A DNA stretch of 64,000 nt from CAVRRZ01 sp963723745. Lineage in GTDB: Bacteria > Actinomycetota > Actinomycetes > Mycobacteriales > Geodermatophilaceae. Below, piece after piece: positions 37,317 to 46,212 of the stretch; within the stretch, counting starts at the first letter, position 1, and every line of letters begins with the position of its first letter. The stretch is from contig CAVRRZ010000001.1 in assembly GCA_963723745.1 (NCBI GenBank), positions 62,001 through 126,000 of the forward strand, given 5' to 3'. The position numbers and the translations under genes were made by a program. The notes below the pieces were generated by a model. It searched no databases. It was given only the letters and a program-made list of their open reading frames with translations, and was not told the DNA's origin.

Positions 37317-38192
37317 CTACCGGCGGGTGGACTCCTCCTGCGCCTGGGCCTGCCAGAACACGACCCGACGGCGACTGGCGATGACGAGGCGGTGCAGCAG
37401 CACGCCCTGCAGTGCCAGGAAGATGATCGCCGAGAAGGCCAGGTCCAGCAGGAACAGTTCCTGGCCCACGAGGGTCAGGTAGCCCAGCCCCGCGCTGCCC
37501 CCGGTGAACTCGGCGACGACCGCGCCGACGGCGGCGAAGATGATCCCGCCCTCGAGGCCCGCGAAGACGAAGGGCAGCGACGTGGGGACCTTCAGCCGCC
37601 GGAAGGTCTGCCACCGCGTCGCGCCCAGGGAACGCATCAGCTTCAGCGACTCCCGGTCGGTCGCCTCCATGCCTGCCATGGTGTTGACCAGGATCGGGAA
37701 GGCCGCGATCGCAGCGACCATCACCACCTTGGACGTCAGTCCGAAGCCGAACCAGACGATGAACAGGGGAGCGAACGCGATACGTGGAGTCGCGCTCAGC
37801 GCGATCACGTAGGGGTACACGGCCTTCTTGAAGAGCCGGAACTCGCTCAACAGCACCCCGACCGTGATCGCCACGATCGCCGCGGCGACGAAGCCGACGA
37901 CCACCTCGGTCAACGTCGTCATGAAGTGGCCCAGCATCGGGCCACCCGTGAAGAAGCTGACCGTGTCCTCCCACAGCTGTGACGCGATGTCACTGGGCGC
38001 GGGAAGCAGGATCCCATTGACTATCCCAGTGGCGATCAGACCTTCCCACGCGGCGAGGAACCCGAACAGGCTGCCGACCTGGAGCAGCAGCGTCCCGGTC
38101 TTGGTGTCGGTGAACCTGGTGCGCCGGACCTCTGGGTCCGTGTTCGCCGGCACGGTCACTTCGCGCCGGACCCGACTCGCGACGTCAGCCAT
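37317..38192 (-). CDS. ABC transporter permease (NitT/TauT type)
   Basis: 291 aa, about six helices. The EAA loop is present (MEATDRESLKLMRSLGATRW followed by QTFRRLKVPTSLPF). It is coupled to the ATPase gene by an 8 bp overlap. Relatives import taurine, sulfonates, nitrate, bicarbonate or pyrimidine precursors; the substrate here is unknown. Confidence 0.92.
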   Translation of the reverse strand: MADVASRVRREVTVPANTDPEVRRTRFTDTKTGTLLLQVGSLFGFLAAWEGLIATGIVNGILLPAPSDIASQLWEDTVSFFTGGPMLGHFMTTLTEVVVGFVAAAIVAITVGVLLSEFRLFKKAVYPYVIALSATPRIAFAPLFIVWFGFGLTSKVVMVAAIAAFPILVNTMAGMEATDRESLKLMRSLGATRWQTFRRLKVPTSLPFVFAGLEGGIIFAAVGAVVAEFTGGSAGLGYLTLVGQELFLLDLAFSAIIFLALQGVLLHRLVIASRRRVVFWQAQAQEESTRR

Positions 38193-38988
38193 TCTCTACT
38201 CCACGCAATGAGGGCTCCCAGAACTCCGACATGGATGTGCGCACCTTGTTGACGGCCTGACTGAACTCCACGGAGCCGATGAGTTCCGGCGTGCGCGGGC
38301 GCGGCAGGTCGATCGCGATGTCCTCGACGATGCGTCCCGGCCGCGGCGACATCACCACGACCCGGTCGGACAGGAACACGGCCTCGAAGATGTTGTGCGT
38401 CACGAAGATCGCCGTGAAGCCCTTGCGCGCCCAGATGTCCTGGATCTCCAGGTGCATGGTCTCGCGCGTGAACTCATCGAGGGCCGCGAACGGCTCGTCC
38501 AGGCACAGGACGTCGGTCTCCAGGAGCAGCGCCCGAGCGATGGCGACGCGGGCCTGCATGCCGCCCGAGAGCTCCCAGGGGTACTTCTCGCCGAAGCCCT
38601 CGAGGCCCACCAGGGACAGCAGTTCGTGTGCCCGGCGCTTGAGTTCGGCTTCGGAGGCATGGCTGCGGGCCGGGTCCTTGCCGACGAGCGCCGGCAGGTA
38701 CACGTTCTGCAGCGTCGTCCGCCAGGGGAACAGGACCGGTCGCTGGAACACGTTGCCGATCCGGGCGCCGGCACCGCCGGCGCGGTCCGACCCCAGGCGC
38801 ACCTCCCCGCTGGTGCGCGGCGTGAGCCCCGACAGGATGTCGAGCATCGTGCTCTTGCCGCATCCGCTGGGACCGATCAGCGTCACGAACTCGCCGTCCT
38901 CGATCCGGAGACTCACGTTGTCCAACGCTGTGACCTTCTCGCCCAGACGGCTCGAGTAGATCTTGGTCAGGTTGGAGATCTCGATCAT
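38185..38988 (-). CDS. ABC transporter ATP-binding protein (NitT/TauT type)
   Basis: 267 aa. Walker A GPSGCGKSTMLD, Q-loop NVFQRPVLFPWR, signature LSGGMQARVAIARAL, Walker B VLCLDEPFAALD and switch His in FVTHNIFEAVFLSDR. The energising subunit for the adjacent permease, with the binding lipoprotein encoded upstream. Confidence 0.95.
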   Translation of the reverse strand: MIEISNLTKIYSSRLGEKVTALDNVSLRIEDGEFVTLIGPSGCGKSTMLDILSGLTPRTSGEVRLGSDRAGGAGARIGNVFQRPVLFPWRTTLQNVYLPALVGKDPARSHASEAELKRRAHELLSLVGLEGFGEKYPWELSGGMQARVAIARALLLETDVLCLDEPFAALDEFTRETMHLEIQDIWARKGFTAIFVTHNIFEAVFLSDRVVVMSPRPGRIVEDIAIDLPRPRTPELIGSVEFSQAVNKVRTSMSEFWEPSLRGVENG

Positions 38989-39024
38989 CGGTTCGTCCTC
39001 CTGTGCTTCCCTTCGCTGCGCCGG

Positions 39025-40113
39025 TCAGCCACAGGACCGCTCGAGGGTGGGGCGCTCGGTCGCCTGGCGGGCGGCCGCCTTCTCGGCCTCGATGTCGAAG
39101 TCGAGGATGTCGTCCATCAGGTCGTCGGTGTAGATGTCGGAGGCGTCGAAGGCCTCCTCGATGAGCCCCAGTTCGGTGACCAGGTCGACGTATCCCTGGA
39201 CGAGATCCCCGTCGACGGTCATCTGGGCCTCGTAGACCGACTGGTGGTGCGCGCTCCCGACCTGGAGGGACTCCGACATCTTCTCGGCGTTCTCGGCGGC
39301 CTCGGGCGCCATCTCGATCAGGATCTCCCCCGAGAGATCGGGGTTCTCCCACTGCCAGATCATCGACCGCGCCATAGCGCGCGCGAAGCGGACGGCGGTG
39401 TCCCGGTTCTCCTCGAGGAACTCGTCGGTGGCCACGACGACGCCGTTGTAGTACTGGTCCAGGGATTCGTTCTGCAGGATCCGGATCGGCTTCGACGCAA
39501 GGCCCGGAAGCACCGTCCGGGCCCCACGGACGGCAGCCATGAAGGCCGGGATGTCGCCGCGCTCCATCGCGAGAAGTGCGGCGCGGTCCTCACCCACGGG
39601 GACGATCTCGTAGTCACCCGGCTCCAGGCCCGCACTGGCGAGCAGGATCTGGGCATCGATCTCGTCATGCGGCTCGTTGATGCCGATCCGTTGCCCCTTC
39701 AGGTCGGCGATCGACGTGAACCCCGAGTCCTCGAAGGTGACGAAGATCATGGACAGCACGTCCGTCGACATGTAGGCCTTGACGCCCAGGTCCGGCTCTG
39801 CGGCGGCAAGGGGCACCAGTTCGGTCATGCCGATGCCGGCGATGTCGAGGCGCCCGGTACGCAGCGCAGGGGTCGCCGCCTGACCCGGGTCGACCTGCTC
39901 GACGTCGAGGCACTCGGCCGCGAAGAAGCCGTAACCCTCCGCCAGCCAGTACGAGGGGAATCCGCCGGGAACCGGCGCCGGAGGGGCGACGAGAACCTTC
40001 GTCAAGCCGTCGGCACCCGCGGCTCCGCGGTCGGTGCCGCAGGCGCTCGCCGCCACCATGAGGCCCGCGGTGAGCGCAGCCAGTGACGCGCTTCTAGTCC
40101 TTGCGTGGGGCAT
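39025..40113 (-). CDS. ABC substrate-binding lipoprotein (NMT1/SsuA type)
   Basis: 362 aa. Signal peptide with lipobox ASAC near residue 25. SBP fold with GGFPSYWLAEGYGFFAAECL, GQRIGINEPHDEID and MWELV-like bias toward acidic residues at the C-terminus (EAFDASDIYTDDLMDDILDF). ATG 40113 follows GGAGAGGG. It captures an unknown small organic compound and hands it to the ABC genes downstream. Confidence 0.9.
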   Translation of the reverse strand: MPHARTRSASLAALTAGLMVAASACGTDRGAAGADGLTKVLVAPPAPVPGGFPSYWLAEGYGFFAAECLDVEQVDPGQAATPALRTGRLDIAGIGMTELVPLAAAEPDLGVKAYMSTDVLSMIFVTFEDSGFTSIADLKGQRIGINEPHDEIDAQILLASAGLEPGDYEIVPVGEDRAALLAMERGDIPAFMAAVRGARTVLPGLASKPIRILQNESLDQYYNGVVVATDEFLEENRDTAVRFARAMARSMIWQWENPDLSGEILIEMAPEAAENAEKMSESLQVGSAHHQSVYEAQMTVDGDLVQGYVDLVTELGLIEEAFDASDIYTDDLMDDILDFDIEAEKAAARQATERPTLERSCG

Positions 40114-40130
40114 GCTTTCCCTCTCCGAAT

Positions 40131-40142
40131 GTCCGATCGGAC
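40131..40142. promoter_or_regulatory. perfect palindrome GTCCGATCGGAC
   Basis: 12-bp perfect palindrome 18 bp upstream of the binding-lipoprotein start codon; a possible operator for that ABC operon. Confidence 0.4.
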
Positions 40143-40146
40143 GACG

Positions 40147-40174
40147 TCCGTATCGCCTGGTCCGTATCGCCTGG
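40147..40174. repeat. 14-bp exact tandem duplication
   Basis: TCCGTATCGCCTGG occurs twice head to tail. It is either a recent slippage event or two regulator half-sites. Confidence 0.85.
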
Positions 40175-40492
40175 GTGACCGGCGTGCTCGACGGCCGCAG
40201 CCTGACGACGAAGGCGCTGTGGCGCCGATCACGACCAGAGTTGTGGGCATTCGCCGCGCTCAGCAAGATCCAAATCTCGGATTGTGAGACGCGACACGCA
40301 GAACCGGCCGACCGCGCCAGGGCCGGCTGAGGCCGAGCCCCCCTGGCGGGCGCATCCCCCACGGGGCACGGCGTGGTGAGCGCTGCGACGCGAGCGACCA
40401 CGCCCGTCCGGACCGGCAGTTGCGCGGCGGTGATGCCGCCGCCCGGCCGTGGACCCGAGCACTTGACACCGGCGTGAGCCGTGATCACGATG

Positions 40493-40529
40493 TGTTCGCG
40501 TTGAGAGCTAGTGTCCGGATATCGCACAG
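40493..40529 (+). promoter_or_regulatory. shared island motif, site A
   Basis: TGTTCGCGTTGAGAGC (40493-40508) followed two bases later by GTGTCCGGATATCGCACAG (40511-40529). The first half matches 14 of 16 bases of site C (48493-48508, reversed), and the second half matches 17 of 19 bases of site B (56124-56142, reversed). All three lie upstream of, and in sense with, an island operon. An IclR operator is the simplest reading. Confidence 0.55.
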
Positions 40530-40653
40530 CATGTGGGATCCCGGGGTCGCTGCGAGTGGCCGCGACGAGCCTCGAACCGCCATGAGCACTCCGGAGAACA
40601 GCACGACCAGACGCCCGAGCGGCGGTCCGGAAACGGGCAGTAGGAGGAACGAC

Positions 40654-41529
40654 GTGGGAACCCCGGTAGCGATCGACGTGCACGTGCACGTCCACGACGC
40701 GAGGGCGCGCGCCCTTCAAGGGCCGGAGGCCGTGCGCACGTTCGAGGAGAAGGCCCGCTACTTCAAGCGGGAGGTGAAGCACACCTCGGTCGAGGAGCAG
40801 GCCGAGCAGTACCGCAGCCGGAACATGATGGCGGTCCTCGTCAACGGCACGGACGTGACGATCACCGGCCGCACGCCGATCCCGAACGACTTCATCGCCG
40901 AGACGGTGCAGCGCTTCCCCGACACCTTCCTCGGCATGGGCGCCATCGACCCGTGGCAGGGCGAGCTCGCCCGCCGGGAGATCGTGCGGATGAAGGAGAT
41001 GGGACTGGTCGGGATCGGCGAGCTCAACCCGGCCCGGCAGCACTTCTACCCGAACGACCGGCGCTTCTACCCGCTGTGGGAGGAGGCCGAACGGCAGGGG
41101 CTGGTCGTGCTGTTCCACAGCGGGTACGCCGCGGCCGGCTCCGGCTCGCCCGGTGGCGGCGGGGTGAAGCTGAAGTACTGCCAGCCGATGCTGCTCGACG
41201 ACATCGCGGCCGACTTCCCCGACCTCAAGATCATCTGCGCGCACCCGTCGTGGCCGTGGACCGCCGAGAGCCTCGCGGTCGCCCGGCACAAGCCGAACTT
41301 CTACATCGACCTGTCGGGCTGGGCGCCCAAGTACTTCCCGCCCGAGGTCGTCCAGCAGGTCAACAGCATGATCCCGCACAAGGCCCTGTTCGGGTCCGAC
41401 GCGCCCTCGCTGCCACTGGACCGGTGGCTGAAGGACTTCGAACAACTCCCGCTCAAGCCCGAGGTCCGGCAGAAGATCATGCTCGACAACGCCGTCAAGC
41501 TCTTCGGCCTCGAGGAGACGGGGGCGTGA
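40654..41529 (+). CDS. amidohydrolase family protein (amidohydrolase_2 type)
   Basis: 291 aa. TIM-barrel metal hydrolase or decarboxylase: AIDVHVHVHD (HxH), metal/proton-shuttle histidines in VLFHSGYA and IICAHPSWPW, and the catalytic Asp in LFGSDAPSLPL. Relatives include decarboxylases such as gamma-resorcylate decarboxylase and hydratases as well as hydrolases. GTG 40654 has AGGAGG at the right distance; ATG 40582 would add 24 residues. It overlaps the CoA-transferase gene by 4 bp and heads the carboxylase operon. Confidence 0.88.
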   Translation: MGTPVAIDVHVHVHDARARALQGPEAVRTFEEKARYFKREVKHTSVEEQAEQYRSRNMMAVLVNGTDVTITGRTPIPNDFIAETVQRFPDTFLGMGAIDPWQGELARREIVRMKEMGLVGIGELNPARQHFYPNDRRFYPLWEEAERQGLVVLFHSGYAAAGSGSPGGGGVKLKYCQPMLLDDIAADFPDLKIICAHPSWPWTAESLAVARHKPNFYIDLSGWAPKYFPPEVVQQVNSMIPHKALFGSDAPSLPLDRWLKDFEQLPLKPEVRQKIMLDNAVKLFGLEETGA

Positions 41530-42740
41530 CCGGCCCGACCGTCGCCCCCGGCCCCCGCCTTCCCCTGCACGGAATCCGCGTGCTGGACCTGGGCCAGTAC
41601 ATCTCGGGTCCCTGTGCCACCGTCCTGCTCGCCGAGATGGGCGCCGATGTGATCAAGGTCGAGCCACAGGAGGGCGATCCCTTCCGGGCGTGGGAGTCCG
41701 GGAAGATGAGCGCGACCTTCATCGCGTTCAACCGGGGCAAGCGCAGCGTCGTCCTGGACCTGAAGTCCGACGACGGCAGGCAGGGCCTCCTCGACCTCGT
41801 CGGCACCGCCGACGTCCTGGTGGACAACTTCCGGCCGGGGGTCCTCGAGCGGCTCGGCATCGGTTACGACGTGCTCAGCGAGGCGCGCCCCGAGCTCATC
41901 CACTGCAGCATCACCGGCTTCGGCAGCAGCGGCCCCCACTCGGCCATGCCCGCCTACGACGGCGTCGCTCTGGGCTACAGCGGCCTGGCCGGGCTGCTGC
42001 TCGACCCCGAGGACCCCCGACTGCGCGGGCCGGCGCTGGCCGACGCGATCACCGGGCACTCCGCGGCGTTCAGCATCCTCGCCGCCCTACTGGATCGCAG
42101 CCGCACCGGACAGGGCCGGCGCCTCGAGATCAGCATGCTCGGCGCGCTGGTGCACTTCCTGCACTCGGCGGTGGCCAAGCGCGTGGTCGAGGGCCGCGAG
42201 GAGACGCCCTACCTGCGGCCGCACAGCTCGCAGGCCTACGTCTTCGGCACCCGCGACGACAAGCAGGTGCTCGTCCACCTCTCGTCGCCGCCGAAGTTCT
42301 GGGAGGGACTGTGCGCGGCGGTCGGCCGCGAGGACCTGCTGACCGACGCGCGCTTCGCCACCCGCGGCGTCCGCCAGAAGAACTACGAGGTGCTGCGGGC
42401 CGAGCTCACGCCGGCGTTCGCCAGCCGGGACCGCGACGAGTGGCTCGACCTCCTGCAGGCCCACCAGGTGCCGTGCGCGCCCGTCAACACCGTGGGCGAG
42501 GCTCTCGACGACGAGCAGATGCGGCACCTCGGGCTCATCGACGTCCTCCACGACGCCGACCTCGGCCCCCTGCCGCAGATCCGCCCGCCCGTGCACTGGG
42601 GTGGGGCGCCGCTGCCGCCCGTCGCGCGGGCGCCCCACCTGGGGGAGCACACCGAGAGCGTGTTCGCCGAGATCGCTCCGAGCGCCGTTCGCAACGACCA
42701 CAACAGCCAGGACGCACACCGGAACGGGGTCAGCGCATGA
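41526..42740 (+). CDS. CaiB/BaiF class III CoA-transferase
   Basis: 404 aa, intact. GIRVLDLGQYISGPCATVLL, MGADVIKVEPQEGD, NRGKRSVVLDLKS and FRPGVLERLGIGYDVL are family blocks; the expected catalytic Asp lies in PAYDGVALGYSG. It moves CoA from a donor thioester to an organic acid. Overlaps of 4 bp on both sides tie it to the amidohydrolase and carboxyltransferase genes. Confidence 0.93.
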   Translation: MTGPTVAPGPRLPLHGIRVLDLGQYISGPCATVLLAEMGADVIKVEPQEGDPFRAWESGKMSATFIAFNRGKRSVVLDLKSDDGRQGLLDLVGTADVLVDNFRPGVLERLGIGYDVLSEARPELIHCSITGFGSSGPHSAMPAYDGVALGYSGLAGLLLDPEDPRLRGPALADAITGHSAAFSILAALLDRSRTGQGRRLEISMLGALVHFLHSAVAKRVVEGREETPYLRPHSSQAYVFGTRDDKQVLVHLSSPPKFWEGLCAAVGREDLLTDARFATRGVRQKNYEVLRAELTPAFASRDRDEWLDLLQAHQVPCAPVNTVGEALDDEQMRHLGLIDVLHDADLGPLPQIRPPVHWGGAPLPPVARAPHLGEHTESVFAEIAPSAVRNDHNSQDAHRNGVSA

Positions 42741-44212
42741 ACGAGGTCAGATTCATCGACACCACCATCCGCGACGGCCAGGCCAGCCTGTGGGCGATGA
42801 ACATGCGGACGGCGCACATGCTGCCCGCGATGCCGCACCTGGACGCCGCCGGTTTCGACGGCATGGAGTTCATCTCCCCCGGGAGCAAGCTGAAGAAGTT
42901 CGTCCGGCACCTGAAGGAGAACCCCTGGGCGTGGATCCGCCAGGGCGCGGCCGCGGCGAAGAACACCCCGCTGCGCTGGCACGGCCCCATCAACGGCCAC
43001 GGGATGAGCGGGCACGTCGTGCCCGCGGTCGGTGAGCTGCTGGTCTCGAAGTTCGTGGAACTCGGCGTCCGGCACACACGGACCGGCAGTAACTGGAACG
43101 ACTTCGATGCCGTCCGCGAGGAGATGGACCGCTTCACCGCGCTCGGGATGGCCTCGGTCATCAACGTCATGTACTCGGTCTCGCCGAAGCACACCGACGA
43201 GTACTTCGTGCAGAAGGCCAAGGAGGCCGGCGCCATCGCGCCGTACCGGCTGTGCTTCAAGGACGTCAGCGGCATGCTGACCCCCGAGCGCACCCGCACG
43301 CTGCTGCCGCAGATGATGGCCGCCGCCGGTGACATCCCGTGGGAGTTCCACGGCCACTGCAACAACGGCCTGGGCCCGCTCAACGCGATCGAGGCGGTGA
43401 AGGCCGGGGTGCGCTACGTGCACACCGCGGTGCCGCCGCTGGCCAACGCCAACTCCCAGCCCTCGGTCTACAACGTGGCCGCCAACCTGCGCGAGCTCGG
43501 CTACGAGGTGGACGTCGACGAGGAGGTGCTGCACGCCGCGACCGAGCACTTCACCGCGATCGCCCGCCGCGAGGGCTTCCAGATCGGGGCGCCCTACGAG
43601 TACGACGAGCGGCTCTACCGGCACCAGGTGCCCGGCGGGATGATCTCCAACCTGCGCTACCAGCTGGAGCTGGCCGGGGTGGCCGACCGGCTGCCCGAGG
43701 TGCTGGAGGAGACCGCCCGGGTCCGCGCCGACTTCGGCTACCCGATCATGGTGACCCCGCTGTCGCAGTTCGTCGGCTCCCAGGCGGCGATCAACGTGAT
43801 CGTCGGCGAGCGCTACAAGCAGGTCACCGACAAGACCATCGAGTACGCCCTCGGCCGGCACGGCGGGGACGAGGCGATCTCCGGCATGGATCCCGACGTC
43901 CGGGACAAGATCCTGTCCCGCCCGCGGGCGCGGGAGATCGAGGCCTACGAGGCGCCCCGGCTGACCCTGGCCGACCTGCGCGAGAAGTACGGCCGCGACA
44001 CCCCCGACGAGGACCTGATCCTGATGAGCATCGTCGGCGACGACGCGGTCGACGTCGTCGGCAGCGTGCGCGACCTCCGGCCGCCGGCGTCGTCGTCCGA
44101 CGCCCCGCTGCTGGACCTGATCCGGCGCCTGGCCGAGGACGACGAGCACACGTTCGTCTCGCTGTCGCAGCCCGGCCTGAACCTGACCATGCGCAAGGGT
44201 GCTCCGCAGTGA
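42737..44212 (+). CDS. biotin-dependent carboxyltransferase subunit (PycB/OadA-like)
   Basis: 491 aa. HMGL-like barrel, RFIDTTIRDGQASLWAMNMR, with the lysine region LCFKDVSGMLTPERT and metal-side FHGHCNNGLGPLNAIEAVKA, followed by the conserved QVPGGMISNL and VTPLSQFVGSQAAINV of pyruvate carboxylase and oxaloacetate decarboxylase. It carries no biotin domain of its own; BCCP and biotin carboxylase follow in separate genes. HGHCNN replaces the more usual HTHDTSG, so the substrate may differ from pyruvate. ATGA overlap with the previous gene. Confidence 0.88.
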   Translation: MNEVRFIDTTIRDGQASLWAMNMRTAHMLPAMPHLDAAGFDGMEFISPGSKLKKFVRHLKENPWAWIRQGAAAAKNTPLRWHGPINGHGMSGHVVPAVGELLVSKFVELGVRHTRTGSNWNDFDAVREEMDRFTALGMASVINVMYSVSPKHTDEYFVQKAKEAGAIAPYRLCFKDVSGMLTPERTRTLLPQMMAAAGDIPWEFHGHCNNGLGPLNAIEAVKAGVRYVHTAVPPLANANSQPSVYNVAANLRELGYEVDVDEEVLHAATEHFTAIARREGFQIGAPYEYDERLYRHQVPGGMISNLRYQLELAGVADRLPEVLEETARVRADFGYPIMVTPLSQFVGSQAAINVIVGERYKQVTDKTIEYALGRHGGDEAISGMDPDVRDKILSRPRAREIEAYEAPRLTLADLREKYGRDTPDEDLILMSIVGDDAVDVVGSVRDLRPPASSSDAPLLDLIRRLAEDDEHTFVSLSQPGLNLTMRKGAPQ

Positions 44213-44748
44213 GCGCGCCCGACGAGAGGAACCCTGTGGAGCTGACGCACGACGACGTGGCCGCGATCCTCGACCTGCTCGAGCGGTCGAACGTCGAGTA
44301 CCTCGAGGTCGAGGTGGGCGGCACGCGGATCGTGGCCGACCGGTCCGGTTCGACGGTCGCGGCCCGGACGGCGGCCCCTCCCCCTCCCCCTCCCCCGGCT
44401 CCTGCGCCTGCGCCTGCGCCGGCTCCGGCCCCGGCTCCCCCGGCGCCGCCCGCCCCCGTCGCCGCTGCTCCGGCCGCTCCGGCCGCGCCGTCGCCGGTCG
44501 CTGACGGGCTGATCGAGGTGACCGCGCCGATGGTGGGGGTGTTCTACCGGTCCCCCGAGCCCGGCGCGCCGGCGTTCGTCGAGGTCGGCTCGCGCATCGA
44601 CGAGGGCGCCACCATGGGCCTGGTCGAGGTCATGAAGATGTTCAACAGCGTCACCGCACCCGCCTCCGGCGAGGTGGTCGAGGTGCTCGCCGGCAACGAC
44701 GAGTTCGTGGAGTTCGGGCAGCCGCTGTTCCGGCTGCGTCCGGCGTGA
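44209..44748 (+). CDS. biotin carboxyl carrier protein
   Basis: 179 aa. N-terminal helix domain as in AccB (LTHDDVAAILDLLERSNVEY), a Pro/Ala linker (residues 55-95), then the biotinyl domain with the acceptor Lys143 in VEVMKMFNSV. It shuttles carboxybiotin between the next gene's carboxylase and the preceding carboxyltransferase. The GTG start overlaps the carboxyltransferase stop by 4 bp. Confidence 0.93.
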   Translation: MSAPDERNPVELTHDDVAAILDLLERSNVEYLEVEVGGTRIVADRSGSTVAARTAAPPPPPPPAPAPAPAPAPAPAPPAPPAPVAAAPAAPAAPSPVADGLIEVTAPMVGVFYRSPEPGAPAFVEVGSRIDEGATMGLVEVMKMFNSVTAPASGEVVEVLAGNDEFVEFGQPLFRLRPA

Positions 44749-46094
44749 AGCGGGTCCTCGTCGCCAACCGCGGCGAGATCGCCGTCCGCGTCGTCCGGGC
44801 CTGCCGGTCGCTGGGCCTGGAGTCCGTCGTCGCCGTCTCCGCCGCCGACCGCGACAGCCTGGCCGCCCGGCTGGCCGACCGCGCCGTCTGCATCGGCCCG
44901 GCCAAGCCGGCCGCCAGCTACCTCAACAAGGAGGCGCTGCTGGCCACCGCACTGGGCACCGGCGCCGACGCCGTGCACCCCGGCTACGGATTCCTGGCCG
45001 AGAACGCCGCGTTCGCGCAGGCCTGCGAGAAGGAAGGCCTGACCTTCGTCGGCCCGCGCAGCGAAACCGTGCACGGAATGGGCAACAAACTCGAAGCGCG
45101 CGAGGCCGCCAAGCGGGCCGGCGTGCCACTGGTACCGGGCACCGACCGGATCGCCGCCTTCGCCGACGCCGCCGCGGTCGCCGCCCAGATCGGCTACCCG
45201 ATGCTGTTCAAGGCCGCCGCCGGCGGCGGCGGCCGCGGCATCCGCATCGTGCACGACCAGGCCGGCCTCGAGGCCGCCTTCCGCAGCGCCTCGGCCGAGG
45301 CCGCGGCCGCCTTCGGCGACCCCACCCTCTACCTCGAGCGGTACGTGACCACCGGCCGGCACATCGAGGTGCAGGTGATCGGCGACCGCGGAGGCACCGT
45401 CCTGCACCTCGGCGAACGCGACTGCTCCCTGCAGCGCCGCTACCAGAAGGTGCTCGAAGAAGCCCCCGCCGCGGCCATCCCCGCACACGCCGCCCAGGCC
45501 ATCCGCGCCTCCGCGGTCCTGCTGGCCTCCTCCATCGGCTACCTCAACGCCGGCACCGTCGAATTCCTCTACGACGAGGAACGCGACGAGCACTACTTCC
45601 TGGAGATGAACACCCGCATCCAGGTCGAACACCCCGTCACCGAGGCCATCACCGGCCTGGACCTGGTCCGCCTGCAACTACAGGTCGCCGCCGGCGAGTT
45701 CCTGCCACTCACCCAGGAACAAGTGACCTTCACCGGCCACGCCATCGAGTGCCGGATCAACGCCGAATCCCCCGAACGCGACTTCGCGCCCTCCCCCGGC
45801 CGGATCACCCGCTGGGAACCCCCCGAAGGCCCCGGCATCCGCCTGGACACCCACTGCTACGAGGGCTACCTCGTCCCACCCTTCTACGACTCCCTGCTCG
45901 GCAAGCTGATCGTGCACGGCAAAGACCGCGCCGAGGCACTCGCACGCACCCAAGCCGCCCTGCGCACCTTCCACGTCGAAGGCGTCGCCACCACCATCCC
46001 CTTCCACTCCTGGCTGCTCGACCAGGACGACGTCGCCACCGGCCGGTTCTCCACCCGCTGGCTCGAGACGAAGCTCCCCGAGTTCACCGGCTGA
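44745..46094 (+). CDS. biotin carboxylase
   Basis: 449 aa, intact. ATP-grasp enzyme: LVANRGEIAVRVVRACRSLG, the glycine loop KAAAGGGGRGIR, ERYVTTGRHIEVQVIGD and EMNTRIQVEHPVTE are all complete. It carboxylates BCCP biotin with bicarbonate and ATP. Last gene of the five-gene operon, overlapping BCCP by 4 bp. It is separate from any housekeeping acetyl-CoA carboxylase, which is normally a fused AccA3-type protein in actinomycetes. Confidence 0.95.
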   Translation: MKRVLVANRGEIAVRVVRACRSLGLESVVAVSAADRDSLAARLADRAVCIGPAKPAASYLNKEALLATALGTGADAVHPGYGFLAENAAFAQACEKEGLTFVGPRSETVHGMGNKLEAREAAKRAGVPLVPGTDRIAAFADAAAVAAQIGYPMLFKAAAGGGGRGIRIVHDQAGLEAAFRSASAEAAAAFGDPTLYLERYVTTGRHIEVQVIGDRGGTVLHLGERDCSLQRRYQKVLEEAPAAAIPAHAAQAIRASAVLLASSIGYLNAGTVEFLYDEERDEHYFLEMNTRIQVEHPVTEAITGLDLVRLQLQVAAGEFLPLTQEQVTFTGHAIECRINAESPERDFAPSPGRITRWEPPEGPGIRLDTHCYEGYLVPPFYDSLLGKLIVHGKDRAEALARTQAALRTFHVEGVATTIPFHSWLLDQDDVATGRFSTRWLETKLPEFTG

Positions 46095-46144
46095 CAGCCA
46101 CCCGCATGACCGCGAACAGGCGGACATTGCGCGGTGACGACAGA

Positions 46145-46182
46145 AAGGGGGGCCACCCCGGGATTCCGGGTGGCCCCCCCTT
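46145..46182. terminator. strong hairpin terminator between convergent genes
   Basis: AAGGGGGGCCACCCCGG pairs with CCGGGTGGCCCCCCCTT across a 4-nt loop, with one slipped G-C. It lies 50 bp after the biotin carboxylase stop and 30 bp from the M24 gene stop, so it can end transcripts from both sides. Confidence 0.85.
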
Positions 46183-46212
46183 GTCGTAGCGGCTGCGCGC
46201 CGCGTGAGTTCG

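Larger units (their letters stand above)
40114..40653. other. 540-bp divergent control region
   Basis: Separates the ABC importer (left) from the carboxylase operon (right). It holds a GTCCGATCGGAC palindrome (40131-40142), a 14-bp exact tandem duplication (40147-40174), an isolated TTGACA (40463-40468) without a clear -10 partner, and the motif pair 40493-40529. In-frame ATGs upstream of the amidohydrolase exist but no separate gene is seen. Confidence 0.6.

Noticed and set aside
40463..40468. TTGACA as a -35 promoter box
   Set aside because: No reasonable -10 hexamer at 16-19 bp; kept only as a remark.
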